DNA from: an uncultured Rickettsiales bacterium
Lineage (GTDB): Bacteria > Pseudomonadota > Alphaproteobacteria > UBA8366
Direction of reading: 5' to 3'
Assembly (NCBI GenBank): GCA_913046825.1
Contig: CAJWTF010000093.1
Span: 1-14,734 of the forward strand
Length of the DNA: 14,734 bases
Numbering within the stretch: the stretch's first letter is position 1; every line of letters starts with the position of its first letter. This document shows, in pieces, positions 1-7,212 of this stretch. The notes beneath the pieces are model-generated. The model saw only the letters and a list, made by a program, of their open reading frames with translations, had not been told where the DNA came from and made no database searches. The position numbers and the translations under genes are program-made.

Positions 1-265
1 GATCGATCCCTTCGAGCGCATTGGCGAAGCGGTTGAAATAACTCTCGCGGCAGGCCTCGCCATCGGAAACGATATCCAGTCCAGCGCGCTCCTAATCATC
101 CAGGGCCGTCAAGGTCGCATCGTCTTGAGCCTCTTCCAAAAGCGCGCCCGGGACACGCCAAACCTTTTCCATCCGCACTCGGGGCGAACCAAAAGATAAT
201 AAAATTTCCTTATCCACCAGCCACACCAGCTGCGAATAACTGCCCACCAAAGTCGTTGGAATCAA
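1..265 (-). pseudogene. MetE-like (vitamin B12-independent methionine synthase family) N-terminal part, interrupted by amber stop, truncated by window edge
   Basis: Read on the minus strand, this frame starts with IPTTLVGSY, continues through WRVPGALLEEAQDDATL, and after a stop goes on as ERAGLDIVSDGE and RESYFNRFANALEGID to the window edge. This is the N-terminal pattern of the MetE-like (UROD/MetE superfamily) methyltransferases, which move methyl or alkyl groups between thiols and cofactors. The conserved block is split by TAG at 92-94, directly after TALDD, where relatives usually have a glutamine or similar residue (a CAG to TAG change would suffice). The frame is otherwise unbroken on both sides. 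The open frame extends upstream to an ATG at 394, but family similarity begins near 265, where a TTG could be the start; the extra residues look non-native. I call it a recent nonsense pseudogene. The C-terminal zinc-binding half is outside the window, so the exact activity is unknown. Confidence 0.82.
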
Positions 266-562
266 TCTCTCGAATATTTCCAGACACCTCCGGGTGGTCG
301 GCACATAAGGCCATAGAATAGCTCCACCTGTAAGGGATATAAGAGGCGGCACACGGATTTCATGGCAATTCGTTAACCAGGAAGATTCAACCACCCTACA
401 AAAATATTCCGGAAAGATGTGCCGTCCCGTTTATATGGCAATCATATTTTAATTATATTATTCAATCCGTTAATCACCTCCAATCTTCGGCACGCCATTT
501 GCTTATCTGTCTGTGCGGCCCCGAATAGAAAAAATGTTGCATCGACCTGGGAGCACACGGTT
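266..562. other. Intergenic region between divergent genes, AT-rich core
   Basis: About 300 bases separate the MetE-like pseudogene (leftward) from the unknown plus-strand gene (rightward). The part around 435-475 is markedly AT-rich compared with the rest of the window (runs of tttatat, attttaattatattatt), so it is a reasonable place for promoters in either direction. I could not assign a convincing -35/-10 pair. No recognisable coding sequence, RNA gene or strong hairpin was seen. Open frames that run into this region from both sides carry no family similarity. Confidence 0.45.
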
Positions 563-1090
563 ATGGATGCCTTAACGGGAGTGAACGAAAGCCGCTTGGG
601 GATAGTAGATCCTCGCCAGGCCGCGCATTTGCGGCTCGACCGCTTGCGAACGCAAGTGGAGGCGGGGGATGCCGATACCACCAAGCTGCAACAACGCCTG
701 ACGGCTGCCTTCGGCAGTCAGGCGGCCGGTATCGTCGGCGACGACAATAGCGTAAATTTCGAGCGCCTGCGGGACTTCGCGGCGGATCAGGGATCCGCGC
801 GCCTGCTGTTAGAACTAACAGCGCGTCTCGATGCCGACGATGTTGACGTCACAGAAGACGTAATGGTCGGCGGCAACGATATCCGCGAGAACATCGTCGA
901 GCGAAACCAAGCAATCGCCCGCGAACGCCTGCGTCAGGAATTCGGAAGCGACGCGGAGCAATTCATCAGAACCGAAGGCTCAATTGATTTCGAAGCGTTG
1001 CGTGAGTTCCTCGAGCAACAGCGGGTCAATGTGGAGCGGTTACAGAATTTAGAGATCGGTCCCGCCACACTGATTGATATCGAAACTTAG
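563..1090 (+). CDS. Protein of unknown function with a duplicated EF-hand-like motif
   Basis: I do not recognise this 175-residue protein. I chose ATG 563 because a GGGAG sequence at 549-553 sits nine bases upstream and because residues encoded before it (from 419) look like read-through of intergenic DNA. The protein is acidic, predicted soluble, with no signal peptide or membrane segment. It holds two related units, at about residues 41-80 and 119-160. Each begins with a basic helix (LQQRLTAAFGS; RERLRQEFGS), passes a short loop (NSVNFERLRDF; GSIDFEALREF) and ends in a Gln-containing helix. The S-[VI]-x-F-E-x-L-R-x-F signature resembles the second half of an EF-hand, but the glutamate expected at loop position 12 and the regular acidic ligands are missing, so calcium binding is doubtful. 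An acidic stretch (residues 90-99) links the units. The gene stands alone between decayed neighbours and ends in TAG. Confidence 0.7.
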   Translation: MDALTGVNESRLGIVDPRQAAHLRLDRLRTQVEAGDADTTKLQQRLTAAFGSQAAGIVGDDNSVNFERLRDFAADQGSARLLLELTARLDADDVDVTEDVMVGGNDIRENIVERNQAIARERLRQEFGSDAEQFIRTEGSIDFEALREFLEQQRVNVERLQNLEIGPATLIDIET

Positions 1091-1481
1091 ACGCCATGCC
1101 AAAAGCCCAACCGACAACCTTAATATACGTATCGTTCTTAAGAAACCTACCATTCTCAAAGGTATAGATATCAACATCGAGCCAATCTTGTTTTGTGCCA
1201 TCAGCAAGTGTGGCGTGCCGACGCCATTCGGCATAGACCTTATCGCCAATCGCGCGAATGTGGTGCTTATCCCAGCGCACATCCCCGGTTTTTTCGAATA
1301 AAGGCTCGAAATAGGTCCAGATTTCTTACCGGCCTTGATAGCACGTACCGAATTAGTCTGGCCCAACAGCGTTCACAAACGCGCCGTTCTCCGCAAAAAG
1401 GCTGGCCATAGCGTCAACATCATGTGCGGCGAAGGCCGCGCTTATGCGATCGACCAACGCCAAGGTTTCTTCTTCCGTCAT
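1026..1481 (-). pseudogene. NTF2-like / SnoaL-like (DUF4440-type) protein, broken by two in-frame TAA codons
   Basis: The frame starts at ATG 1481 (MTEEETLALVDRISAAF, then DVDAMASLFAENGAFVNAVG), which is the usual opening of small NTF2-fold proteins of the SnoaL/DUF4440 type: a helix, then A-x-L-F-x-x-D/N-G. The same frame continues with EIWTYFEPLFEKTG, VRWDKHHIRAIGDKVYAEW and DWLDVDIYTFENGRF, the beta-sheet half of the fold. Two TAA codons at 1353-1355 and 1326-1328, nine codons apart, interrupt it with no frameshift, so both are probably point nonsense mutations. The frame runs on to 1026 and overlaps the convergent gene by about 65 bases; the true C-terminus probably lies near 1100, so the native stop may also be lost. 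It lies 56 bases downstream of the CoA-transferase stop and was probably its operon partner. Such folds act as small hydrolases, isomerases or binding proteins; the original role is unknown. Confidence 0.8.
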
Positions 1482-1537
1482 CCTATTGTTTCTACTCGCG
1501 CGCGCATTCCGCCCAACTCTGCTAAGATCGGAAAATC

Positions 1538-2719
1538 TTATACGATTCCAGCAGCTTTCAATCGCTCGAATTCTTCCGACGAGACATCGCAAAATTGCCC
1601 CAGAACCTCCGCGCTATGCTCGCTGAGTTCGGGCGGACGAGTGATGTCCGTTGGTGAATCGGACATCTTGATCGGGCAGCCCACGGTCTTAAACGTGCCG
1701 TATTTCGGATAATCCAATTCAAGGATCATATCCCGCGCGATCAAATGTGGATCTTCGAGAACTTCCGCTGTGTCCTGCGTTGCACCACAAGGCACGCCCG
1801 CGTCACCGAGGATTTTCATCACCTCGTACTTATCGTGTTGCATGCTCCAGCTCTCAATGGCGGCGTCGACTTCCTCGCGGTGATCCCAACGCCCCGCCGG
1901 AGTTGCATACTTCTCGCCACCCAGTTTTTCGGTTAAACCCGTGACCCGCAACATGTCGTCCCACATCTGCTGTTGCGCCAACACATAAACATAGTCATTC
2001 GGCCCGCCCGGCGCACATCGATAGGTGGTGCCTGGCACGTTCTTGCCCAGCTGATTGCCGGTGCGCGGCATGGCGGAGCCGCGGCGCTGATGGTCGCGCA
2101 AGCTGACGCGCATGATGTTGAGCACCGATTCCTGCATGGAAACTTCGACTTCCTGTCCCTTGCCGGTGGTATTGCGTTGGTTCAATGCCGCGAGAATACC
2201 GATGACCATATGCATGCCGGTGCCTGAATCGCCGATGGCAGGCCAGTGATATGTGGGTGGCCCGTCGGGCTGCCCAGTCACACTCATCGCGCCGGCCATG
2301 GCCTGTGCCACCGGCTCGTAGCTTTTGAAATCGCTATAGGGCCCGTGCGAACCGAACCCCTTGATCGTCGCATAAATCAGCCGCGGATTGATCTTCTGCA
2401 AGGCCTCGAAATCAAAGCCCATTCGCGCTACCGCGCCCGGTGCAAAATTCTCCAAGAAGACATCTGAATTGGCCAAGAGCTTGCGGAATAGCTCCTTGCC
2501 TTCGTCGCTCTTGAGATTGAGTGTTAGGCTGCGTTTGTTGGCGTTGAACGACAGAAAGAACAATTCGTCATTGTTCTGCGCTCGTGCGACATCGCCCGTA
2601 CCCGGTGTCTCCAGCTTGATGACATCCGCCCCCAACCACGCCAGTATCTGCGCACAGGCCGGTCCAGCCTGATTGTGGGTCATATCGATCACACGTATCC
2701 CGTCTAGCGCCTTGGTCAT
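1538..2719 (-). CDS. CaiB/BaiF (class III) CoA-transferase, formyl-CoA-transferase-like
   Basis: This 393-residue protein matches class III CoA-transferases along its length: MTKALDGIRVIDMTHNQAG at the N-terminus, NKRSLTLNLKSDEGKEL, and GDSGTGMHMVIGILAAL. Its closest recognisable relatives are formyl-CoA:oxalate CoA-transferases. Gln17, Glu135 and the nucleophile candidate Asp164 (in GDSGTGMH) correspond to the conserved residues of that enzyme, where an Asp forms acyl-aspartyl intermediates. It is shorter than the roughly 428-residue formyl-CoA transferases and lacks the glycine-rich active-site loop (GGGGQ type); the matching segment reads GNQLGKNVPGTTYRC. The substrate is therefore probably not formyl-CoA/oxalate. 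A strong AGGAGA ribosome site precedes ATG 2719. It is divergent from the flavin reductase and upstream of the broken NTF2-like gene. It should move CoA between carboxylic acids in the cytosol. The stop is TAA. Confidence 0.93.
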   Translation of the reverse strand: MTKALDGIRVIDMTHNQAGPACAQILAWLGADVIKLETPGTGDVARAQNNDELFFLSFNANKRSLTLNLKSDEGKELFRKLLANSDVFLENFAPGAVARMGFDFEALQKINPRLIYATIKGFGSHGPYSDFKSYEPVAQAMAGAMSVTGQPDGPPTYHWPAIGDSGTGMHMVIGILAALNQRNTTGKGQEVEVSMQESVLNIMRVSLRDHQRRGSAMPRTGNQLGKNVPGTTYRCAPGGPNDYVYVLAQQQMWDDMLRVTGLTEKLGGEKYATPAGRWDHREEVDAAIESWSMQHDKYEVMKILGDAGVPCGATQDTAEVLEDPHLIARDMILELDYPKYGTFKTVGCPIKMSDSPTDITRPPELSEHSAEVLGQFCDVSSEEFERLKAAGIV

Positions 2720-2878
2720 GGTCGTTCTCCTGTCCTGGTCACATCATTCATCGTTTGGGAACTAAGATAGGTCGTCCATCGCATGGCGACACATGGAGGC
2801 ACACGCCCATACTGGAATGTGGCTAAACATACTCCACGTGTCATACTCGCGACGTCTTTCAGCAATCGAGGAAATTCG
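2720..2878. promoter_or_regulatory. Divergent promoter region with an imperfect inverted repeat
   Basis: This 159-base gap lies between the start codons of the leftward CoA-transferase and the rightward flavin reductase and must hold promoters for both. An 11-base inverted repeat is visible: GACACATGGAG at 2788-2798 and CTCCACGTGTC at 2832-2842, matching at 10 of 11 positions with a 33-base spacer. The hexamer CATACT occurs three times (2808, 2828 and 2842). These may be regulator-binding sites, but no regulator gene is present in the window. I could not define -35/-10 boxes with confidence. The ribosome site GAGGAA of the flavin reductase is at 2868-2873. Confidence 0.5.
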
Positions 2879-3538
2879 ATGTTTTTCGACCCCGCCGAAG
2901 TCGGCATGAAGCCGGCCCCGTTCAAACATACCGTCTATAATGCACTCGTCGTACCCCGGCCCATCGGTTGGATTTCGACGATCGATGACGAAGGAAGCGT
3001 GAATCTAGCGCCCTTTAGCTTCTTCAATTCGCTCTCCGCCGATCCGCCTTGTGTGATGTTCTGCCCGAACGGCCGCAAGCCCGGCACCGAGGAGATCAAG
3101 GACACCTTGGCCAACGTCGAATCGACTAAGGAATTCGTCTACAGCATGTGCACCTATGAACTGCGGGAACCGATGGTGGCCTCCGCTGTCCACGAGCCCG
3201 CGGGCATTGATGAGATGGCGAAGGCGGGCTTGGAGGCCGCCCCTTGCGAGAAGGTAAAACCGCCCCGCGTGAAGGCTTCACCCATCGCGCTGGAATGTAC
3301 TTATCTGCAAACCGTCCACCTGCCGAATGCGCGTGACGGCAGCCGCCAAAATGTCATCATCGGCCAAGTGGTGGGCATCCACATTAATGAGAGCGTAATT
3401 ACCGACGGCATCGTGGACATCCGCAAGTGCGAGCCCCTGGCGCGTCTCGGATACCTTCAATACGCACGGATCACTCCCGACAATGTGTTCGACTTGAGCC
3501 CGCCCGGCGGCGACCACCGCTACGAGAAGAAATCCTAG
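2879..3538 (+). CDS. Flavin reductase-like, FMN-binding split-barrel protein (DIM6/NTAB family)
   Basis: This 219-residue protein carries the signature of the flavin reductase-like split-barrel family near its N-terminus: PRPIGWIST (residues 26-34), then NLAPFSFFN (42-50) and SADPPCVMF. Members bind FMN as dimers and either reduce free flavin with NAD(P)H, feeding it to partner monooxygenases, or act as flavoproteins themselves. ATG 2879 is chosen because GAGGAA lies five bases upstream and family similarity starts at MFFDPAEVG. An earlier ATG at 2783 would add residues with no family character and would place coding sequence over the divergent promoter. It is followed after 26 bases by a cysteine synthase gene and is probably cotranscribed with it. 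A luciferase-like monooxygenase encoded at 6002-7141 is a plausible consumer of the reduced flavin, but that pairing is inferred. The stop is TAG. Confidence 0.9.
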   Translation: MFFDPAEVGMKPAPFKHTVYNALVVPRPIGWISTIDDEGSVNLAPFSFFNSLSADPPCVMFCPNGRKPGTEEIKDTLANVESTKEFVYSMCTYELREPMVASAVHEPAGIDEMAKAGLEAAPCEKVKPPRVKASPIALECTYLQTVHLPNARDGSRQNVIIGQVVGIHINESVITDGIVDIRKCEPLARLGYLQYARITPDNVFDLSPPGGDHRYEKKS

Positions 3539-3564
3539 CGTCGATATCGACAGGAGCCTACACC

Positions 3565-4560
3565 ATGAAGAATCCGTTCGAGAAGAGTAGCCTGAAACTG
3601 GACCCGCCGGGGCGCGGCCGCGTCTACAACAATATCATGGAAACCTTCGGCAACACGCCTTTGGTCCGGCTTGACCGTCTTGCCAAGGAGTGGGGAGCCA
3701 AGGCCGAGGTGTTGGTAAAATTGGAATTCTTCAATCCACTCGCCAGCGTCAAGGACCGCATCGGCGTCTCGATGATCGAAGCCTTGGAATGCGACGGATT
3801 GATCGGCCCCGGCTCTACCCTTGTCGAGCCGACATCCGGAAATACGGGTATAGCACTGGCGTTCGTCTGCGCAGCCAAAGGATACCGTTGCATCCTGACC
3901 ATGCCGGATAGCTTCTCTATCGAACGGCGTAAGATGCTGGTTTATTTGGGGGCGGAGCTGCACCTGACGCCACGCGCGAAAGGCATCAAGGCGGCCATCG
4001 AAAAGGCGCAAGAATTGGTCGACAGTATCGACGGCGCGATCATGCCGATGCAATTCAGCAACGAATCAAATCCAGCCGTTCACTATGCGACGACGGGACC
4101 GGAAATTTGGCGCGACACGGACGGTGGGGTAGATGTCTTCGTCTCTGGCGTCGGTACCGGAGGCACAGCGACCGGAGTCGGAAGATACCTGAAAGAGCAA
4201 AAGGCATCGGTGCAGTTGGTCGTGGTGGAGCCGGAATCGAGCCAGATCATTTCTGGTGGCGACCACAGCCCGCATATGATCCAAGGCATTGGGGCTGGAT
4301 TCGTGCCGGACAATTTGGAGACCGGTTTGATTGACGAGCTGATCCCGATCACCAACGACGAAGCCATGGAGACCGCACGGCAATTGGCGTTGTTAGAAGC
4401 CATACCGGGCGGCATATCCTCTGGCGCGATGGCCTGCGCAGCCTTGAAACTGGCGGCGCGGGACGACATGGCAGGCAAGACCATTGTCACCATCCTTCCG
4501 TCCTTCGCGGAGCGCTATCAAACAACCCCACTGTTCGACGGGCTGGATGTTCCGGAATAA
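3565..4560 (+). CDS. cysK: Cysteine synthase (O-acetylserine sulfhydrylase) family, PLP-dependent
   Basis: The 331-residue protein is a fold-type II PLP enzyme of the cysteine synthase family, which makes L-cysteine from O-acetylserine and sulfide. Visible landmarks are FGNTPLVRL (28-36), the PLP lysine Lys63 in NPLASVKDRIG, the substrate loop TSGNTG (90-95), the phosphate-binding GTGGT (197-201), GGISSGA (282-288), and a C-terminal LPSFAERYQTTPLF in which Ser313 matches the serine that contacts the pyridine nitrogen. That last segment differs from the usual LP-[SD]-S/G-GERY form, and there are about 20 extra residues before the core. ATG 3565 has CAGGAG ten bases upstream. It sits in tandem with the flavin reductase, and its stop codon directly abuts the stop of the convergent flavoprotein gene. 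The family also includes cystathionine beta-synthase-like and other beta-substituting enzymes, so cysK is the best but not the only reading. Confidence 0.88.
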   Translation: MKNPFEKSSLKLDPPGRGRVYNNIMETFGNTPLVRLDRLAKEWGAKAEVLVKLEFFNPLASVKDRIGVSMIEALECDGLIGPGSTLVEPTSGNTGIALAFVCAAKGYRCILTMPDSFSIERRKMLVYLGAELHLTPRAKGIKAAIEKAQELVDSIDGAIMPMQFSNESNPAVHYATTGPEIWRDTDGGVDVFVSGVGTGGTATGVGRYLKEQKASVQLVVVEPESSQIISGGDHSPHMIQGIGAGFVPDNLETGLIDELIPITNDEAMETARQLALLEAIPGGISSGAMACAALKLAARDDMAGKTIVTILPSFAERYQTTPLFDGLDVPE

Positions 4561-5980
4561 TCAATCGTCGTCGCGCAACGTTACCTGACTTTCACTATAA
4601 GCCTGTAACCCGCCCCAATTGTGTCCAAGTTCGGCGGCGAATAGGCCCCGCGTCACACCCGCGGCGAGTTTGGGTACCGCCACATACATGGCGTTGATCG
4701 AGGCACCGCTCATACCGAAGCTCATCCAGGCCCCGATCCCAAAACAGTGGATGTCCTTCAGGAACGGCGCTGCTCCCGGAATCTTTTCGAGAAACGCATA
4801 GTCGGGTCCGAGATAGGGGTAACGGCCGAGCCGCTCTTCGCGCTCTTTTTCGGGCGGGTCGTAGCGGTCCGCCCAAGTCGCTATATGGTCGGCGAAGGGG
4901 GCGAGTTCGGGACGCAGCGCACAGTCCATATCCACGCCGGTGCCGCAAATCAAATAGTCTGCGGCGAAGATGCCCTTAGGTGTCCGGATGGCGGCCCGAC
5001 CGTCTTCCACCGTCGCATCGAGCCACGGTTCCCCCGTGCGGATTCTGAAATGTGGATACCCGGTGCAAAGATTATAGGCATCTTGCGGAAAGCCCACGCG
5101 CACCGCCAAAACGTGCTGCATGAAGCGCCTCCGCCACACAACGTTCATCTCGCTGAGGTGGCGCAAGAACCCGTGAAAGGTGACATATCGCAAGGGGTTG
5201 GATCGTTTGTAGGTCCGCGCGCCTACAAAAGAGATGAACCGGATTGGCTCCGGCAGCGAGCGCTTCCGCCGCATTGTCAAACGCCGACGCCCCAGCTCCC
5301 AACACTGCCACCGTCTTTCCCGCGAGCGAAGGGAAATCGATATCGTCGGCGGCATGCGCTCGTAGATGATTTGGCAGAGCTTCGACGCAGTCGGGCATCC
5401 ACCAGCGGCCAGTTCCGTCTTGTCCTGTCGCCAGGACGATCTTTCTCGCATGGATATACGAGCGCTCGCCTGCCGCTGTTTCTATCTCCGCTCGAACGCA
5501 CCCTTCGAGCGGATGGATCGCCGTCAGCGCGGTCTCGTTTCGCACATCAATCTCCAACACCTTTCGCAACCACAGCAGGTAGTCGTTCCAGTGACCCGTT
5601 GGGATGAGATCGAGCGCCGCCCAGGCTTGCTCCCCGAAGGAGGCCTCGTGCCAAGATTGATACGTGAGCGATGGGACGCCGAGATCGGGGCCGGGATAAT
5701 CCTTGGGCGAGCGCAATGTCCGCATTCGCGCGAAAGTAACCCAGGGCCCTTCCCGGCCATAAGCGGCTTTATCGATAACAACGACATTGTCGATTTGATC
5801 ACGCTTCAAGGCATGGGCGGTCGCGATACCGCTCTGCCCGCCGCCGACGATCAGCACATCGTGAATCGGTGTGCCATCCAAATGATGCCGTACCGGCAGC
5901 CATTTAAGTTTAGGATGCTCGATCGCCTTCAGATCTCGGCGGATCTGACGTTCCAGTCGCTCCAAGCCCGCGTCAACCAT
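4561..5980 (-). pseudogene. FMO-like FAD/NAD(P)-dependent flavoprotein, broken by a single-base frameshift
   Basis: Two overlapping frames together encode one flavoprotein of about 472 residues. The first (from ATG 5980) has the FAD-binding GGGQSG (46-51 in DVLIVGGGQSGIATAHAL), ATGQD near 184 and the NAD(P)-binding GAGASA (228-233). It is good through about residue 260 (FCRRADLQTI). The second frame resumes with NPLRYVTFHGFLRHLSEMN and carries LICGTGVDMD and a conserved tail to TGA at 4561-4563. The switch is at about 5200-5201: one extra C on the coding strand (ATC C AAC CCC instead of ATC AAC CCC) restores the family sequence if removed. It follows the luciferase-like gene by 21 bases in the same direction. 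Intact members are probably single-component flavoprotein monooxygenases or related oxidoreductases. A sequencing error or programmed shift is possible, but there is no slippery heptamer or obvious stimulatory structure. Confidence 0.85.
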
Positions 5981-6001
5981 ATCGCGCGTTTCGCCGTTGT
6001 A

Positions 6002-7141
6002 TTATGCGGGAGCGAAGACGTCGTCTTGCGGCTTCGCGGTCATTCCCGGCACTTCGACCGGACCGCTGAACGCGGAATCCCGCTGCAATGTCGGCATCAC
6101 CTGCGTCGCGAAAAGACGCATGTTCAACTCGCCGTCCTCATGTGGCATGCCGCCATAGGAGAAATCGGAGACAATGTGATCGGTTCCGGTCAATGTCCGC
6201 AATTCACGGACCTGCTCGATGCAATCGTTCGGCGTGCCGACAATCTGAATCTTGACGTAGAAATCAGTCATCTTCTGACGCGCGTCCTCGTCTTTCAGCT
6301 TCGAATAGGTTTTCGCCATTTTACCATAGGACTCATAGCCTTTGACGTTGGCGAGGTGACCGTCCGAGAAGTTGTAATGATTGTCGATGGAGTCCCATTT
6401 TGCGCCAAGATACTGCATCGCTCGGTCGTGGGCCTCGTCCCGGCTTTCAGCGACGGAGACGTTGGTGAGAATTACCGGTGGGCGCGGCGTATGCCCAACG
6501 CTGACGGCGATGTCGCGGAAACTTTGGATATCGGCGGCGGCCTTCGACCATTCATTCTGCATAATGACCATCATTCCGAAGCCAAGTTTGGCCATAATCT
6601 CCGCCGATTCCGGGCTGACCGATGACGCATAGAAACGGCGTTCCGGATGCGAGATCGGGCGGGGGCGTATCGACATTTTTGGAATTTTGTAGAACTCGCC
6701 GTCCCATTCGAAGACTTCGTCCTGCAAGGCCTTGGTGATCAATTGTGCGGACTCGGCGAAGCGCGGGCGCGCTTCCTCCATCGGCACTCGGAACCCGGCA
6801 TATTCAACGCTCGCCGCGCCGCGCCCGAAACCAAACATGCAGCGCCCGCCGCAAAGCAGATCGAGGTAGGCGATTTGTTCGGCGACCCGGATCGGGTCGT
6901 GCCATGGCAGAACGATCACACACGTGCCAAGGGTAATACGTTTGGTTTTACCTGCGAAATAGCTGAGTAATTGCAGCGGATGAGGCGACATCGAATAACC
7001 GGTGAAATGGTGCTCCAGGCCAAACAGCGAGTCGAACCCAAGAGGTTCGGCCAAATCGCCCAATGCCAGATGCTCCGCCAAAACAGACGCGTCGGAGCGC
7101 CCCGCTTGTGCCAATACGCTAAGATCCGTTCCGATTTTCAT
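6002..7141 (-). CDS. Luciferase-like (LLM class) flavin-dependent monooxygenase
   Basis: This 379-residue protein belongs to the bacterial luciferase-like superfamily. Typical elements are MKIGTDL at the N-terminus, LGFDSLFGLEHHF (34-46), TKRITLGTCVIVLP (66-79), the block HDPIRVAEQIAYLDLLCGGR (81-100) and FGFGRGAA (103-110). Such enzymes form a TIM barrel and use reduced FMN (or F420 in some lineages) and oxygen to oxidise aldehydes, sulfonates, amines or other small organics; they need a separate flavin reductase, of which there is one at 2879-3538. ATG 7141 is preceded by a weak purine-rich site (ggagcagggcag). The gene lies 71 bases after the alpha/beta hydrolase and 21 bases before the FMO-like pseudogene, so the three form a probable operon. 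It lacks the features of RutA-type pyrimidine oxygenases that I can recall. The substrate is unknown. The stop is TAA. Confidence 0.92.
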   Translation of the reverse strand: MKIGTDLSVLAQAGRSDASVLAEHLALGDLAEPLGFDSLFGLEHHFTGYSMSPHPLQLLSYFAGKTKRITLGTCVIVLPWHDPIRVAEQIAYLDLLCGGRCMFGFGRGAASVEYAGFRVPMEEARPRFAESAQLITKALQDEVFEWDGEFYKIPKMSIRPRPISHPERRFYASSVSPESAEIMAKLGFGMMVIMQNEWSKAAADIQSFRDIAVSVGHTPRPPVILTNVSVAESRDEAHDRAMQYLGAKWDSIDNHYNFSDGHLANVKGYESYGKMAKTYSKLKDEDARQKMTDFYVKIQIVGTPNDCIEQVRELRTLTGTDHIVSDFSYGGMPHEDGELNMRLFATQVMPTLQRDSAFSGPVEVPGMTAKPQDDVFAPA

Positions 7142-7212
7142 ATCTGCCCTGCTCCGTTGGCTCTTTAATGATTTACACTACCAATTAGGTCGAGGGACGC
7201 ACGTAATCCATG

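Noticed and set aside
4747..5607. Programmed frameshift in the FMO-like gene
   Set aside because: No slippery heptamer or downstream structure is evident at the junction near 5200, and the family is normally encoded in a single frame.
5366..6625. Long plus-strand open frame of 419 codons
   Set aside because: It lies antisense to the FMO-like and luciferase-like genes, which have clear family motifs on the minus strand, and its translation has no recognisable domain.
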